Shown: positions 12,165 to 22,902 of the stretch, one piece after another
Numbering within the stretch: the stretch's first letter is position 1
Layout: every line of letters starts with the position of its first letter
Assembly: GCA_037043015.1 (NCBI GenBank)
Contig: CM073328.1
Coordinates: forward strand, 13,799,495-13,863,494
Direction: 5' to 3'
DNA from: Bryum argenteum
Taxonomy: Eukaryota; Streptophyta; Bryopsida; Bryales; Bryaceae
Length of the DNA stretch: 64,000 bases
Program-made: the position numbers and the translations under genes
Notes under the pieces: generated by a model
The model's database searches: none
What the model was told of the DNA's origin: nothing
Seen by the model: only the letters and a program-made list of their open reading frames with translations

Positions 12165-12850
12165 TACTTAAACCGGGTTGATCGGACTTTGGTCAGCCTT
12201 TGAATTACTATTTCAAGATTGCATGAAGTTGAAACTTGTTGCATGTCAATCACTATTTGAAATCTGCGCAAATTTGTCCGAACTCCAATATATGCTCATT
12301 TATTCTCAAAATCTGCCCAAAATTGATTAAAACAGAGAACTTCCAAAATATACTAAAATTGAGATCTCACATTTTCTCAAGTTTTGTTTTTGTCAGATGT
12401 AGAAGTAAGGCATGATGTCACCGTTTAGATTTTCAATACAAATAATTTTTAACATGCCTTTTCGATTGTTGAGATTGGGCCTTTGAATTTGAATTCCAAC
12501 ATACCTCTATATAAAAAAACCAAGTAGTTCTTCAAGTTTTATAGGTACTTTGAGAGTAAACATTACATAGAAACATTTTTACTCACCTAAGAAACAAGAA
12601 TTTGGAGACCCTATTGTCAAATTACCTTTCAAAAATGGTTGTTTTGGCCCCCAAAACTTTACTTTGCCATTCTACAACATAGAAAAAACTTATTTTTTGA
12701 TTTTGAACTTTATGATTTTACAAATGGTGAGGAATTTGAACCAAAGATTTGGTGTACATATGAATGTACAAGTTAGGTACTAAATTCTACTATTACATAC
12801 TTCAAAGCTTGTCAAAATTCAAAAATTTGCATATTGCAATTTTGAAGGTT
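12165..12850 (+). repeat. Dispersed repeat, family 3 copy at 12 kb
   Basis: Starting TTAAACCGGGTTGATCGGAC, this segment matches 42936-43500 over most of its length (TTTGGTCAGCCTTTGAATTAC versus TTTAGTCAGCTTCTGACTTAC, GCATGAAGTTGAAAC, TTTGAAATCTG, GTTTTGG.CCC..AAACTTTACTTTG). A reverse-oriented relative lies at about 47340-47800. It is non-coding; its right end is unclear. Confidence 0.6.
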
Positions 12851-13070
12851 TTTGGCTCTTTTGAGACTACTCACCTTTAAAGCTTAACCTCCCAAACAAA
12901 CTCTCTTTGTGTTCACCTTGTTATTGTTACCATGTTTGCAACAAGACTCCGACCACATCATATAGTACAATGGTCTAAAATGAAGCGGGTCCCATAATGG
13001 AGCTCTAATAATCTTCACTAACATTTACAAAATCCCTTCTTCACACAACAGATAATCACGGCATACATTA

Positions 13071-13271
13071 CAAGGTGCGACTTCAGGGCACCATTCTAGA
13101 AACACCTATATACCCAACTTCAAAAATTCATAACTCATCGTCGAAAAGTCCAAAAATGATGATTTCACTTGCTCTATCTTTTTACTAATTTTCCCCGTGC
13201 ACAAATATTGCTCGTACCGGTAACATCCCTGGACATTTCCAGTGCTGAAACCATTATTGAACACCTTACTA
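13071..13271. repeat. Dispersed repeat, copy b (uninterrupted)
   Basis: Matches the two outer parts of the repeat at 10531-11155 in one continuous block, with AAGTCCAAAAATGATGATTT crossing the point where the other copy carries a 380-bp insertion. Confidence 0.7.
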
Positions 13272-13489
13272 TCAAACTTTTAACTGCTATTTTGAATGTT
13301 TCGGAAGCTCCTCTTGGAAAGGGGGGTTGCACCTAGACGCATATTTGGTCATCAGATGAAGTGCATTGGGTCCATATTGCATTCCAATGGCTTATATCAC
13401 TCGGACTGACAAGATGATTCCCTTTCCAATCTCACTCACTAGCACTTGTTGCACGGTCCAACGTACCATGACCATGAACACATCCATAC

Positions 13490-13920
13490 ACCACATTATA
13501 TGTATGCCGCTCGCTCGGTCCTCGACCCCTCGACTCTTTTATGTATCCCCCCTCAACGCTTTTAAGTATCCCCTTTTTCTCCTCATGTCCCCCAAACATC
13601 ACGGTGTTGGATAGGAATCACTTTTGTTTCGGATGGAGAATTTAAAATCTAGTTTTTGAAATATTCCGAGTTGATTCGGACCTCTCTTGATAACACTTGG
13701 TACTTTAGTCACATTACATAGACATTTCATGTATGGTTGGTCCTCAACCCTTCCTCCATATTCTCACACTTTTATGTGTCTTTGGCCCTTTTCTTGTTTG
13801 GTCCAATGTGGTGTTGGACCAAGATTGATGGAAACCACTTTTGTTTCGTACGAAGTGCCCAAATGTAGAAGTATTCCAAGTTTGGACCTCGCCCACTTGA
13901 TATGACTTTAGTTGGAGAGT
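13490..13920. repeat. Diverged tandem duplication, unit about 210 bp
   Basis: CTTTTATGTATC, GGTGTTGGA and CACTTTTGTTTCG, followed by a TTCC(G/A)AGTT..GGACCTC block, occur in the first unit (about 13530-13700) and again in the same order in the second (about 13765-13920). No protein is implied. Confidence 0.55.
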
Positions 13921-14703
13921 ACTATTTCAAGGTTTTTGAGGAGGGGAAAATAGGGGAATAGAATTTATATATTTTTGTTTTCCTCATGTAATATGTCTTT
14001 CTATAAGATGAGGGTGTGTACTTTGTCCTTTGGCAATGGAATCTTTCTATGATCCCTTTATTCTACACTACAAAATCCATGATTCAAATTCTACCACCTA
14101 CACGAAACCACGGACTTACATCTTGCCATGTCCCCTAAATCTTCTACATAGTACACCTCTCACTTGTTCCTACAATTCCTCCAATCATCTACATGAAAAA
14201 AAAAAAAAAAAAAAAAAAGAACAAATAGACTACTCCCTTCTTCATTTTTTTACTTTCTATTCAATAGAATATGGTCAAGTAGAGAGGATAAAATGCTCAT
14301 AAAAAACCCTTTATTATTCTAATGTTCATATCCTTGGGATTCTAATTCATATCCACATATAATTGGGCACATGTTCACTCTCAAATGATATTCCTACTCA
14401 CACTAGTCTAGTACTGTCATGCTTGTGTGTGCATGGTCTCCCAAGCTTATCCAAAATCTACCGATTCTAGTACTTACAGCATGGGTCAAGGGTATAGTGG
14501 ACCATACTCTAACTTGATTCCAACATGATATTAGAAATTTAAAAGATAATGTTTGGTTAAAATAATTTTATACCATAACAATCAATGTCAGCTAAACATC
14601 ATCCTTTCTTGGATAAGAATTAGTTTTTTGTTCACCTTCATTCAATTCATTTATCAATGATCTTGCATTTCAAAGAATACTAATTTGGACTAAGTTTAGT
14701 TAA

Positions 14704-14775
14704 CCCTTAAACGCCCAGCCCCTCTGAAAATACACTAATAAGCAAGCCACAGAGGCATGCTTGGGCAATTAAGGG
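14704..14775. mobile_element. Very short TTAA-flanked inverted-repeat element
   Basis: Only 72 bp, flanked by TTAA at 14700-14703 and 14776-14779. The ends are CCCTTAAACGCCCAGC and GCTTGGGCAATTAAGGG. It shares its terminal 8-10 bases with the elements at 15.6, 47.0 and 48.9 kb but almost nothing inside, so it may be a deletion derivative. Confidence 0.7.
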
Positions 14776-15365
14776 TTAAACATGATTTTGATGACAAATT
14801 GTGGTTTATTTGAGACAGTTTCCTTGATTTACTAGGACAAAGAATTACATTTCATTGCTCGATTTGCATCATGCAAGTAGAATGCTTGAATATTGCACAA
14901 GATCAAAAACTGCACACTATGGACATCTAGATAGGATGTAGTGCCCAATACTGATATAAGTTTCAATATGAGAAAGTTGATTTTTTGTGCATGTGTAAAG
15001 TTAGTGGAAGACCAACCCAAGTGGAATCATCAATTTTGGACTCTTTTAGAGCTCGCCACGAATCTCTAAAAGTGTACTTACAAGTGTTTTTAGACTGAAG
15101 CCCATAAATGATACCCTATAATGTTCACTTTGAATACATGGAAGATTGAAGTGCAAAGCTATTACATACTCTAGGTGATTTAGCTTAATAAGTCTTGTTT
15201 ACACCCGTGTCAATTTTGAGCAGTCTACCATGTGTACTTTGTTCAAATTTACTAGCAAAAGCAACCAAATTCTTAGAAAATAAATTTCAAAATAAATATA
15301 TTCATAATTATGATTCATAAATCCATACTAGTAGTTTATTCCTAACCTTTTGAGGATAAATTTAA

Positions 15366-15978
15366 CCCCTACATTTCCTTGTTGCAAAATGGTCTAAGTG
15401 ACCTTTCTTTAGATTAAGCTCCAAAAATCTCAATCTAAGCATTATTTAAAAGATTCAACCATAAGATCTCAAAGTTCACTTGACATTGTTCTCATACACC
15501 AAATTTGAACCGTTCATTCTTCCTCATTTGTGAGATTACAATGGTCAAAGTTGGCTAAGTTTTTCTCCTGTGTGAACCTCCGAAACCCATTTCGGGTTTT
15601 AACCCTTAAACGTCTAGCTATACGGATTGGGGCAGCCCGAAATTGGATTTCAGCATCTTTTGGACTTGGGCATCATGAATAGTGCACTTTTTGAACTTGG
15701 GCATCATGAATGAACCAATCAATGATGAGCTTGCAACCTCCTACAAGGTTATGTACAACCCCAACCTACCTACAACAATCCTTTCAAAGCACAAAAACAC
15801 TCGAACAAATTGTGATTTGAATTCTAAAATTTCACTTTTTGAATGCATCACGAGAAGGTGACCAGTTTGACATCAAAATATAAGTGAAAAGTTGAGTACA
15901 TTGAGAGCTACAGAGGAGATTCTGTTGGAAACGGCCCCGGGGGCGCTCGGACGTTTAAGGGTTAAGGAAAGTTAGGGG
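15366..15978 (-). mobile_element. TTAA-flanked MITE, family 1, interrupted by another element
   Basis: The outer element is family 1 in reverse orientation to the 11.6-kb copy: CCCCTACATTTCCTTGTTGC at the left, AAGGAAAGTTAGGGG at the right, TTAA at 15362-15365 and 15979-15982. It keeps GATTACAATGGTCAAAGTTGG and GAACCTCCGAAACCCATTTC. Without the inner insertion it would be 250 bp. Confidence 0.85.
15603..15961 (+). mobile_element. TTAA-flanked MITE, family 2, nested in family 1
   Basis: A 359-bp element with ends CCCTTAAACGTC and GGACGTTTAAGGG, flanked by TTAA at 15599-15602 and 15962-15965. The flanks join to give CGGGTT-TTAA-GGAAAG, exactly the arrangement in the uninterrupted family 1 copy at 11.6 kb, so TTAA was duplicated on insertion. 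The same element in reverse orientation is at 46958-47318. The interior has no long reading frame. Confidence 0.9.
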
Positions 15979-16630
15979 TTAACTTACGTGCAGTCATTCT
16001 AGAAACTGCTGAAGCGACCCATTCAATAAAGCTATACTTTATTAAATAGAATTTTATAAAGGTGCTCCTGGATCATGGGAAATTTAATGACAAGGCTTGC
16101 AATTCTATGGATTCCTTAAATTAAGGTTGGTGTCCCTTCAAAAATAAAGCTCCATGTGGCACTTTGTCATCAAAAAGAAACGTCCACATATCACCACTCA
16201 TAATTCCATCACCCTCAATACTCTCCATTGGTTATATTTCGACATCCAAACATATGTTCACAACTTGACATGTGGAAGTTGGCCAATCACATTGCGCCAA
16301 AAAGAAATACTTAAAAAACCTTAGTCCACCCCTACAAAAAAAAAGGGGTGTCCATTCTATAGAATAAGGAAGGAGCCTAGGAACATGACATATAGAAACC
16401 ATTCTATTCATGTTGCAAAGTCAAATGTCTTTACCAACAACCATAGTTGATATGTACAAGACCATTTCTACAAATGGCCTCACAAGGATATTCTACTCCC
16501 TAGCCCTTGTGTGTAATATCTTCGGTACGGATGGTCCTTGCGGAACCCTCATTTTCCTTTCTTACCATAAGAAAACGAAGTATTGATCATACAAACTTTT
16601 GAATTTCAAATTAAAAGTTTCCTCTTTTAA

Positions 16631-17246
16631 TCCCTAACTTTCCTTTAAAATCGAAACGGTCTTTTGATGTTTTGGGCAGCCTTAGTTTCTTAGTAAAAAT
16701 GAATATTTTTGAGATATTTTTTGGAATTGTGTGATTTACATTGCAAAGTAGGTGCGGCAAAAATTGCAAAGTAGGTGCGGCAAAAATTGCAAAGTCAAAT
16801 TCCAATTTTTGAGTCTTCTAGGACGATCCTTGGGTTGCGAGCCGAGATGGGGCAACTCAAATAAGTAACTTTTTTGATTTTTTTTCTTTTTTTCTTTTTT
16901 TCTTTTTAAACATGTTCATTACTAAATCACTACTCAAATTTTAAAGTGACTCAAGTCAAAAAGTATACCAATTTTACAAGGCAGCCTCCAAAAATTTCAA
17001 CACCAATCTTCGCAATGCCCAAAAAAACTTGGGAGACAAACTTTGAATGTTATAATCTCTCAAATGGTAAACATCCAACGGTCAATTTTTTGAACAGTAA
17101 TCAAGCATATTCTTAGGTACAAGATCTTACGGTTGGAAGTCTTAAAAAAGGAGAAGAAATTGGTCCACACCCCACGAGTGCTTAGAGGTGGAGAATCGCA
17201 GCTTTGAGTTTTCAAGCTCCCAAAAAACACCAAGGAAATTTAGGGG
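16631..17246 (+). mobile_element. TTAA-flanked element, long family 1 relative
   Basis: Flanked by TTAA at 16627-16630 and 17247-17250; the ends are TCCCTAACTTTCCTT and AAGGAAATTTAGGGG. At 616 bp it is more than twice the usual family 1 length. It contains TATAATCTCTCAAATGG, ATCCAACGGTCAATTTTTTG and AAGATCTTACGGTTGG, which match the family core, and a 23-bp tandem repeat at 16741-16796. Confidence 0.75.
16741..16796. repeat. 23-bp tandem repeat, 2.4 copies
   Basis: TTGCAAAGTAGGTGCGGCAA starts at 16741 and again at 16764, with a partial third copy from 16787. It lies inside the TTAA-flanked element. Confidence 0.85.
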
Positions 17247-19080
17247 TTAATAACACTTCTATAGAATTACAACTACAAAAGATGATTAAAACCTTGTAAT
17301 CAAGATTCTAAAAAGGCCAACCATAAAGTGTGATGACAAAATCATTGTAATCATACATGCAATATAGGATGAGAATGTTCTATTCTAAAAAAACATTCTA
17401 TGCATGTCTAGACAAGTACTACCATGAAACCACATAGTTCTATGTCATGCAATGGTATACCGAAATCTTGGTCTTTCCAAGGCATAGAAAAGCTTGATTT
17501 AGTTACTCCCCCATGTACCCAGCAAGCTATTCCTGTCGGAGGTAAATTTGGAATATTTTGGACTCGGATATTATGGCAAAAAAGCATTGGCCATACAAAT
17601 TGGGTTTTTTTGCGCGCGGAGAAACGTACTCGCCATGAGTGAGACGATATGTTGTTGTACGTGAACAAAAGTCATGCTTGCTTGCTTGCAGCTACGTTTT
17701 GCCACAGAAAGCAACTTCTCAGGCGTTATCGCAGACCCCACCGAAAAACAATATTGAAAAGAATAATGAAAAAGAATTTAAATGAGTTTAGGGACAGATA
17801 GATAGATAAGAACTCCAATCTCCAATAAGAGATTGGCGTGAATACAACGTCTGTTCGTAATGTCTTTACTTTAATGGCCACAGGACAAAAAAAGTTTAGG
17901 GACATAGATTAATGGTTTGCAGCTTCTCAAGCTTTTCGGAGAGCATCGCTTATTGTGCTCGCAAATTGGTCCCTACTCCAAACGGACGATGATGGTGTGA
18001 GCTTTCCCTTCAGCCTCGAGGTGCCGAGAGTGCTTTTACGTGAATTTCTCCCCATGAACGGCGAGAGAGCCGATCTGCAAACGACGACTTCGCGAACTTC
18101 AATTTGACCAGGGACAGAGTTGTCCAAGAAAGTGATGATTTTCACGCGTAACATGACAAACAAGGGCTTGTTGTGTGTCTCGAACTCACTCGCCTAATAT
18201 ATATGTTTTACTTATATAAACCTAATGGCGAGGTTCCGGGTGCCATACAAATTTAAGCATTTCTTTATTGCGATTCCTTTAGAGAAGTGGGAATCTAAGG
18301 CATCAATTTGACTTAAAATCCACTCATAACCACAAAAATCTTTCCCACTTGATACAAGGTGAAATGGTACATTGAAATTGTTGTTCATTTTATTTTGAAC
18401 TTAGGAGGTTATACGAGTAATGATGATATCATATTTTTTTTGGGGAAGAAACCAAATTTAATATTTCTCATAAAAATCTTGAAATCCAATTTTGAAAAGT
18501 AGATTTCAAGAGAGGTTTAAATTTATGTACTATTATCTCAACCTTTACTTGAATTTAAGAATTGTTCATTTTATTCATATGAGCATGAGATATGCATTTG
18601 AGATCACAATTTTTGTAAGTGTCATAATCATTCAAGGATTCTTTGCACAAAAAAGATAGCACATGTTGTCATCATGAGGAGCAAACAAAGCATCATTAAT
18701 CCATCATTTGGACAATAAGGCACAAAAAAGAGCTCTCATATCAATATTAAGGCTCTCCCTCATACACAAGGTTGTCTTACATAACACACTTTCCATAATG
18801 TCTCTCTGAATTCTCCTGTTTGACATGTCTGTCTAAATTGTCTTGTTTAACATGTCCGTCTGACATGGAGTTCCACAGGAATGTCCAACCATACTAGAAA
18901 ATGCATAGTAAATACATAAACATTTGCCTCTATGATTTCGTCTATCTCATTCAAGGTTGTCACATCGGGCATGTTGAGGTGATCGGGCGGGCAAACCGGG
19001 CAGACAAGTTGTCCCGGGCGGGCGGCCCACCTGCACAATTCGACAAACTTGATCTCCTCCGAGGGTGAATGTTTGTTTAA

Positions 19081-19340
19081 CCCCTAAAGGTCCAAGAAAG
19101 CGGAAATCGCTTTTTGGAATTTCCGCAGGGAAAAAATTCAGCCAACTTTGACCATTATAATCTCAAAATTGGAGAAAAATTAACGGTTCAAATTTGACAT
19201 TCGAGAAAAGGGTCAAGTTAACTTCAAGATCCTACGGTTGGATCTTCTAATCAATGCTTAGATTGAGTTTTATTGCACCTGAAGTAGAAGAAGGTTCTTT
19301 TTGATAATTTAAACAATTTTGTATCAAGGACCTTTAGGGG
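19081..19340 (+). mobile_element. TTAA-flanked MITE, family 1 subtype
   Basis: A 260-bp element with perfect 13-bp ends (CCCCTAAAGGTCC and GGACCTTTAGGGG) and TTAA at 19077-19080 and 19341-19344. The core GCCAACTTTGACCATTATAA and AACGGTTCAAATTTGAC matches the 11.6-kb copy, but the terminal repeats differ, so ends and core have diverged separately. Confidence 0.85.
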
Positions 19341-22300
19341 TTAACTGTAGTATTTGTCTGACGTTTGACATTGTCGTATAAGACAACTCAAGACAACCCT
19401 GCTTGTACAATGTTCTCCAAAGAAGATCTCACCTTTTAGACCAAGGAAAATCTCACCCTTTAGACTAAGAAGAATCTCACCCTTTTGGAGCATTATATCT
19501 CTTCTCTCGGACACAAATGAACACTACGTTCAAGACATTCCAAAGCTAAGGGGCACAATGAATCGCATCAAATTAATTCAGAAATACTCAAAACAAAGCC
19601 CAAATTTTAAAAAAGATTCTAAAAAGATTCTAAATGGGAGATGCAGAAATGAGCACCATTGGTGAGGAATGTCTTAAAAGGACCCTCCGGAGGGTAGCAG
19701 AAATAGGGGGCATATGCTGGAGGGAATATTATTATTAATATTGTGGACCAGAGATATGTCACAAAGCATATGCTGGCTTGCTGCATTTCAATACCAAACC
19801 CTCAGTCCAGTCTCCCTGAATTGACTTGACTGCCCTGCTAGTACAAAGCTCTTAGAAGCATTTCACAAAATGAAAATTTAAAAAAATAACAATAAAAAGA
19901 AAAATGGACTTTCAGATTTTGAGTTAGGATCTTAGGTTAGCAAGCTCATTAGCAAGCTCATTAGTCGTAGACAGATTCAAATGAGAAAAATGTGCGTAGT
20001 ATGTAAGATATTGGACTTATTGATAATCATATATTGTGGGTTTATCTTACAGTAGTTCTGATTTTATTCTTAATTAATTGTGAATATTGGAAGTGGGTGT
20101 GCAAGAACTGCAAACTTGAAGGTGTGTACCATGGGATATAAGAAAGTTTGAAGTTGTAAGTTGTAATGTACCTCATGCTTAGGTTGGCTTTATACATGTT
20201 GTGGGGCTAGCTAGAATGTGGGCTGGATTTCTCTTCATTTCTGCCCCCAATTCAACGGAGATGCACAATCGATCCCACCACGATCGAAGTTTAGGCTAGG
20301 GGAAACCTTGACCCAATTGCCTCACGTGGGCCCAAAGTTTTGACGTCAAAAAATCGCAACATAGGACGCCACGTAGGATAAATGGGAGTTTGGGTCTAAC
20401 CCTAGTATAAAGCTCTTAGGCCTAAGCTGAAGGGATCACACAATCCTACAGGTTGAAATTGGAAGGACTTTGCGCAGGCCCTCAATCTGGCCCCACGTAT
20501 AAACTTGGCCTTAGATGTTCAAGAATGTATTCTAGTCCTTGTGTTGCTATATTTTTCATAATTTATTTCTTTCGGGTGAAGTCAAGATTTGATGATGTAT
20601 GGAAATTGAACAATGGCAACATTGGATCAGTTTGCGAACCATCATCTTGCTCAAACTCTCCCATCAAAATAGCAACACATATTCATTTCACTCCAATTGT
20701 GACACTTTCTAATCAAAAGAAACTAAACAAAGTTAACCCATTCCTTCATTTCTACACCAATATTTATCTAAAGGGGTTGACGAACTAACCCTTTGTAGTT
20801 TCTTGACCATGTTTACCAAAGTACCGTATTCTCACACTTTCAAATTTTTACTATATATTTAAACCTAAATTTAAATATCAAATTTTATACTTACAAGGAC
20901 CCATATCATAGTAAACTCCTACGACAAAAAGGCTTGCATAACAGATTCTTAACACAAATTCAGAATGTTCCTTGTACCTTATTTCACAATATACACTTGT
21001 CCTACTCATAAAAACATGTTGCATCTTTGGTGGGATATAAAGTAAACAAAGTGAGTAAATTAATTATAAAGAAAAAAAAAGTAAAAAAAGAAAAACATCT
21101 GATTACGTAGCCTCCGCCATGCTGCATGAATTTGCGGTCCACATGGCAAAGGTTGGTTAGCAGCTCAAGTCAATGCTTTTGAATTGTCATGCCTATGGCT
21201 ATGGCATTTATGGAGGAGTTTATCCACCGCCATTGCATAGCCTTAGCTTGAGAAAGCACTTGTAGAATTCAAAAAAATTAAACTTATATTTAATATGATG
21301 TAGTCGTTGAAGAATATTTTAAGAATGATGTACTCAATTTGGACTAGATTTTTATAACTAACATGTATAGTTGCCTAGGTATGTGTATGAGAGTATAGGA
21401 TGTAATGATGTTTCCTTTTTCCACCAATTTTAGGTTCTTGTGGAGGATTTGTGCCTATTTACATGAGTAGTATGCTGGCTTAAATGCATTTGATTGGAGA
21501 GAGTTGCGTTCTCCTTTTCAGATTAGGGGCAAGAAGTAATTGTTCATGTTAAACCAAGTCATGTTGGCATTTTCTTGTTTGTTGGAGGTGATTATATGAT
21601 AAAGATTTGTAAGCCTAAGTTGGGAAATCAAGGACCCACAAGAGGATTTGCAAGTAAGAAGTTTTTTTGCAACTGGCCGAATGTGAAGAAGCTCAATACA
21701 ATCCAATTTGACGGTTGTATATTGTTATCTGCCAAAGCAAAGAAGACTTTTCAAAGAGTAAAGACAAAATTTTTACTCTTGTAAAGAGCCCTCTAAGTTC
21801 CTCCTCATAAATTGTTAGTAATGAATTTCTGAAAAACACCCCTTAAACTCAATGAATCTCAAATAACTTTTGTTGGTGCCTTCGATGAATTGGGCTCACA
21901 TATCCCGAGATATTGAATTCCAAGTAATTATGGCTCTCAAATCTAGAGAAATTACAAAAACAACCTAATTTAGATTTTATTAGCAGAAAAATAAGAGGGG
22001 CATAGTCAGGATGTAGCAAGGCTACGAGGACATTCTAGTACATTATAAATCTAAGATACAATTTGTTGGTAATTTTCCAAAAATGTTCATAACATGTGGA
22101 TTTAGAATTGTTGAATAAGAACCCTTAGAGGGGACACTAAAATTCTTCTTCGGTCCCTATCTATCAAACATGGTGTTTTTTCTTTGGAAATTTGCAACTT
22201 AAGCATACGATGGCCAAATCATGCACCCCGGAGCACACCACAATCCTCTTTGGCAGAGCAAACTGCAAGTGTAATCAAGAGAGTGATGATGGGGGCTAAC

Positions 22301-22902
22301 GACGTCGAAAAGCTGCTCTTCTGTTCTGTAAGTTCTGTTCCAGCACCAAGTCAATCAATTGCTGAGGATGATCATCGACGGAGTGGAAGACCGGGAGTCG
22401 ACAAGGCCCGCCCGGCAATCGCGGCCACGAAGCTACCGATCACCAGGTGCACTGGTCCAGATCAAGTGCATGGCGTGGCGACGATGACGACGAGCATGGC
22501 CTCCACCGCCTCGTGTCTCCCACTCCCCTCCACCACCCTCACTTCGATCAGCCAGCCATGTCAATCCTCCCTTCCCCATAAACACCCCCACCCCCTCCCC
22601 TCCCTCCCTCCCTCTCTCCATTACATAAACCTCACTGGCCTTCATCGCTCAGATCAAAGCTCTGATGATGGTAATGGTGTGTGAAAGCTAGCCGATGTTG
22701 CGTTGGTGCTGGTATTGCTATCTGGTCCATTTCCTCACATTCCGTCTCCGACGCTGGAACACTCTGGAGTTTGCGTCGCGTGTTCGTTTGGTGATCGACC
22801 ACCTGGAGGGGAACTGGTATCAGGACTAGTGAATGTAGGGGTGCATTGATCGTGGTGATGGTAATTTGAGGTTAAGTGATTGATAGAGTGGTGGGTTTAG
22901 CG

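Larger units (their letters stand above)
9999..22902. other. Long gene-poor, repeat-rich interval
   Basis: No spliceable conserved gene was found in almost 13 kb. The left two thirds (10.5-19.4 kb) is dense in short repeated elements, listed separately. From 19.4 to 22.1 kb I see only AT-rich sequence without a recognisable feature. The part from about 22.2 to 22.9 kb is GC-rich, with a pyrimidine tract at 22570-22620, and is probably promoter and 5' leader of the PQ-loop gene. A 79-codon minus-strand open frame at 17927-18163 is somewhat GC-rich but resembles nothing I know. Confidence 0.55.

Noticed and set aside
14030..14302. 90-codon frame spanning a poly-A tract
   Set aside because: The frame exists only because the A run reads as lysines; the flanks lack coding character.
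17408..17668. 86-codon minus-strand frame and 72-codon plus-strand frame at 17.4-17.7 kb
   Set aside because: I suspected a retrotransposon fragment, but no integrase, reverse transcriptase or RNase H motif could be identified.
22184..22684. 166-codon plus-strand open frame upstream of the PQ-loop gene
   Set aside because: Low-complexity Pro/Ser/Thr/His translation of a pyrimidine-rich leader; it does not join the PQ-loop exons in phase and matches no family.
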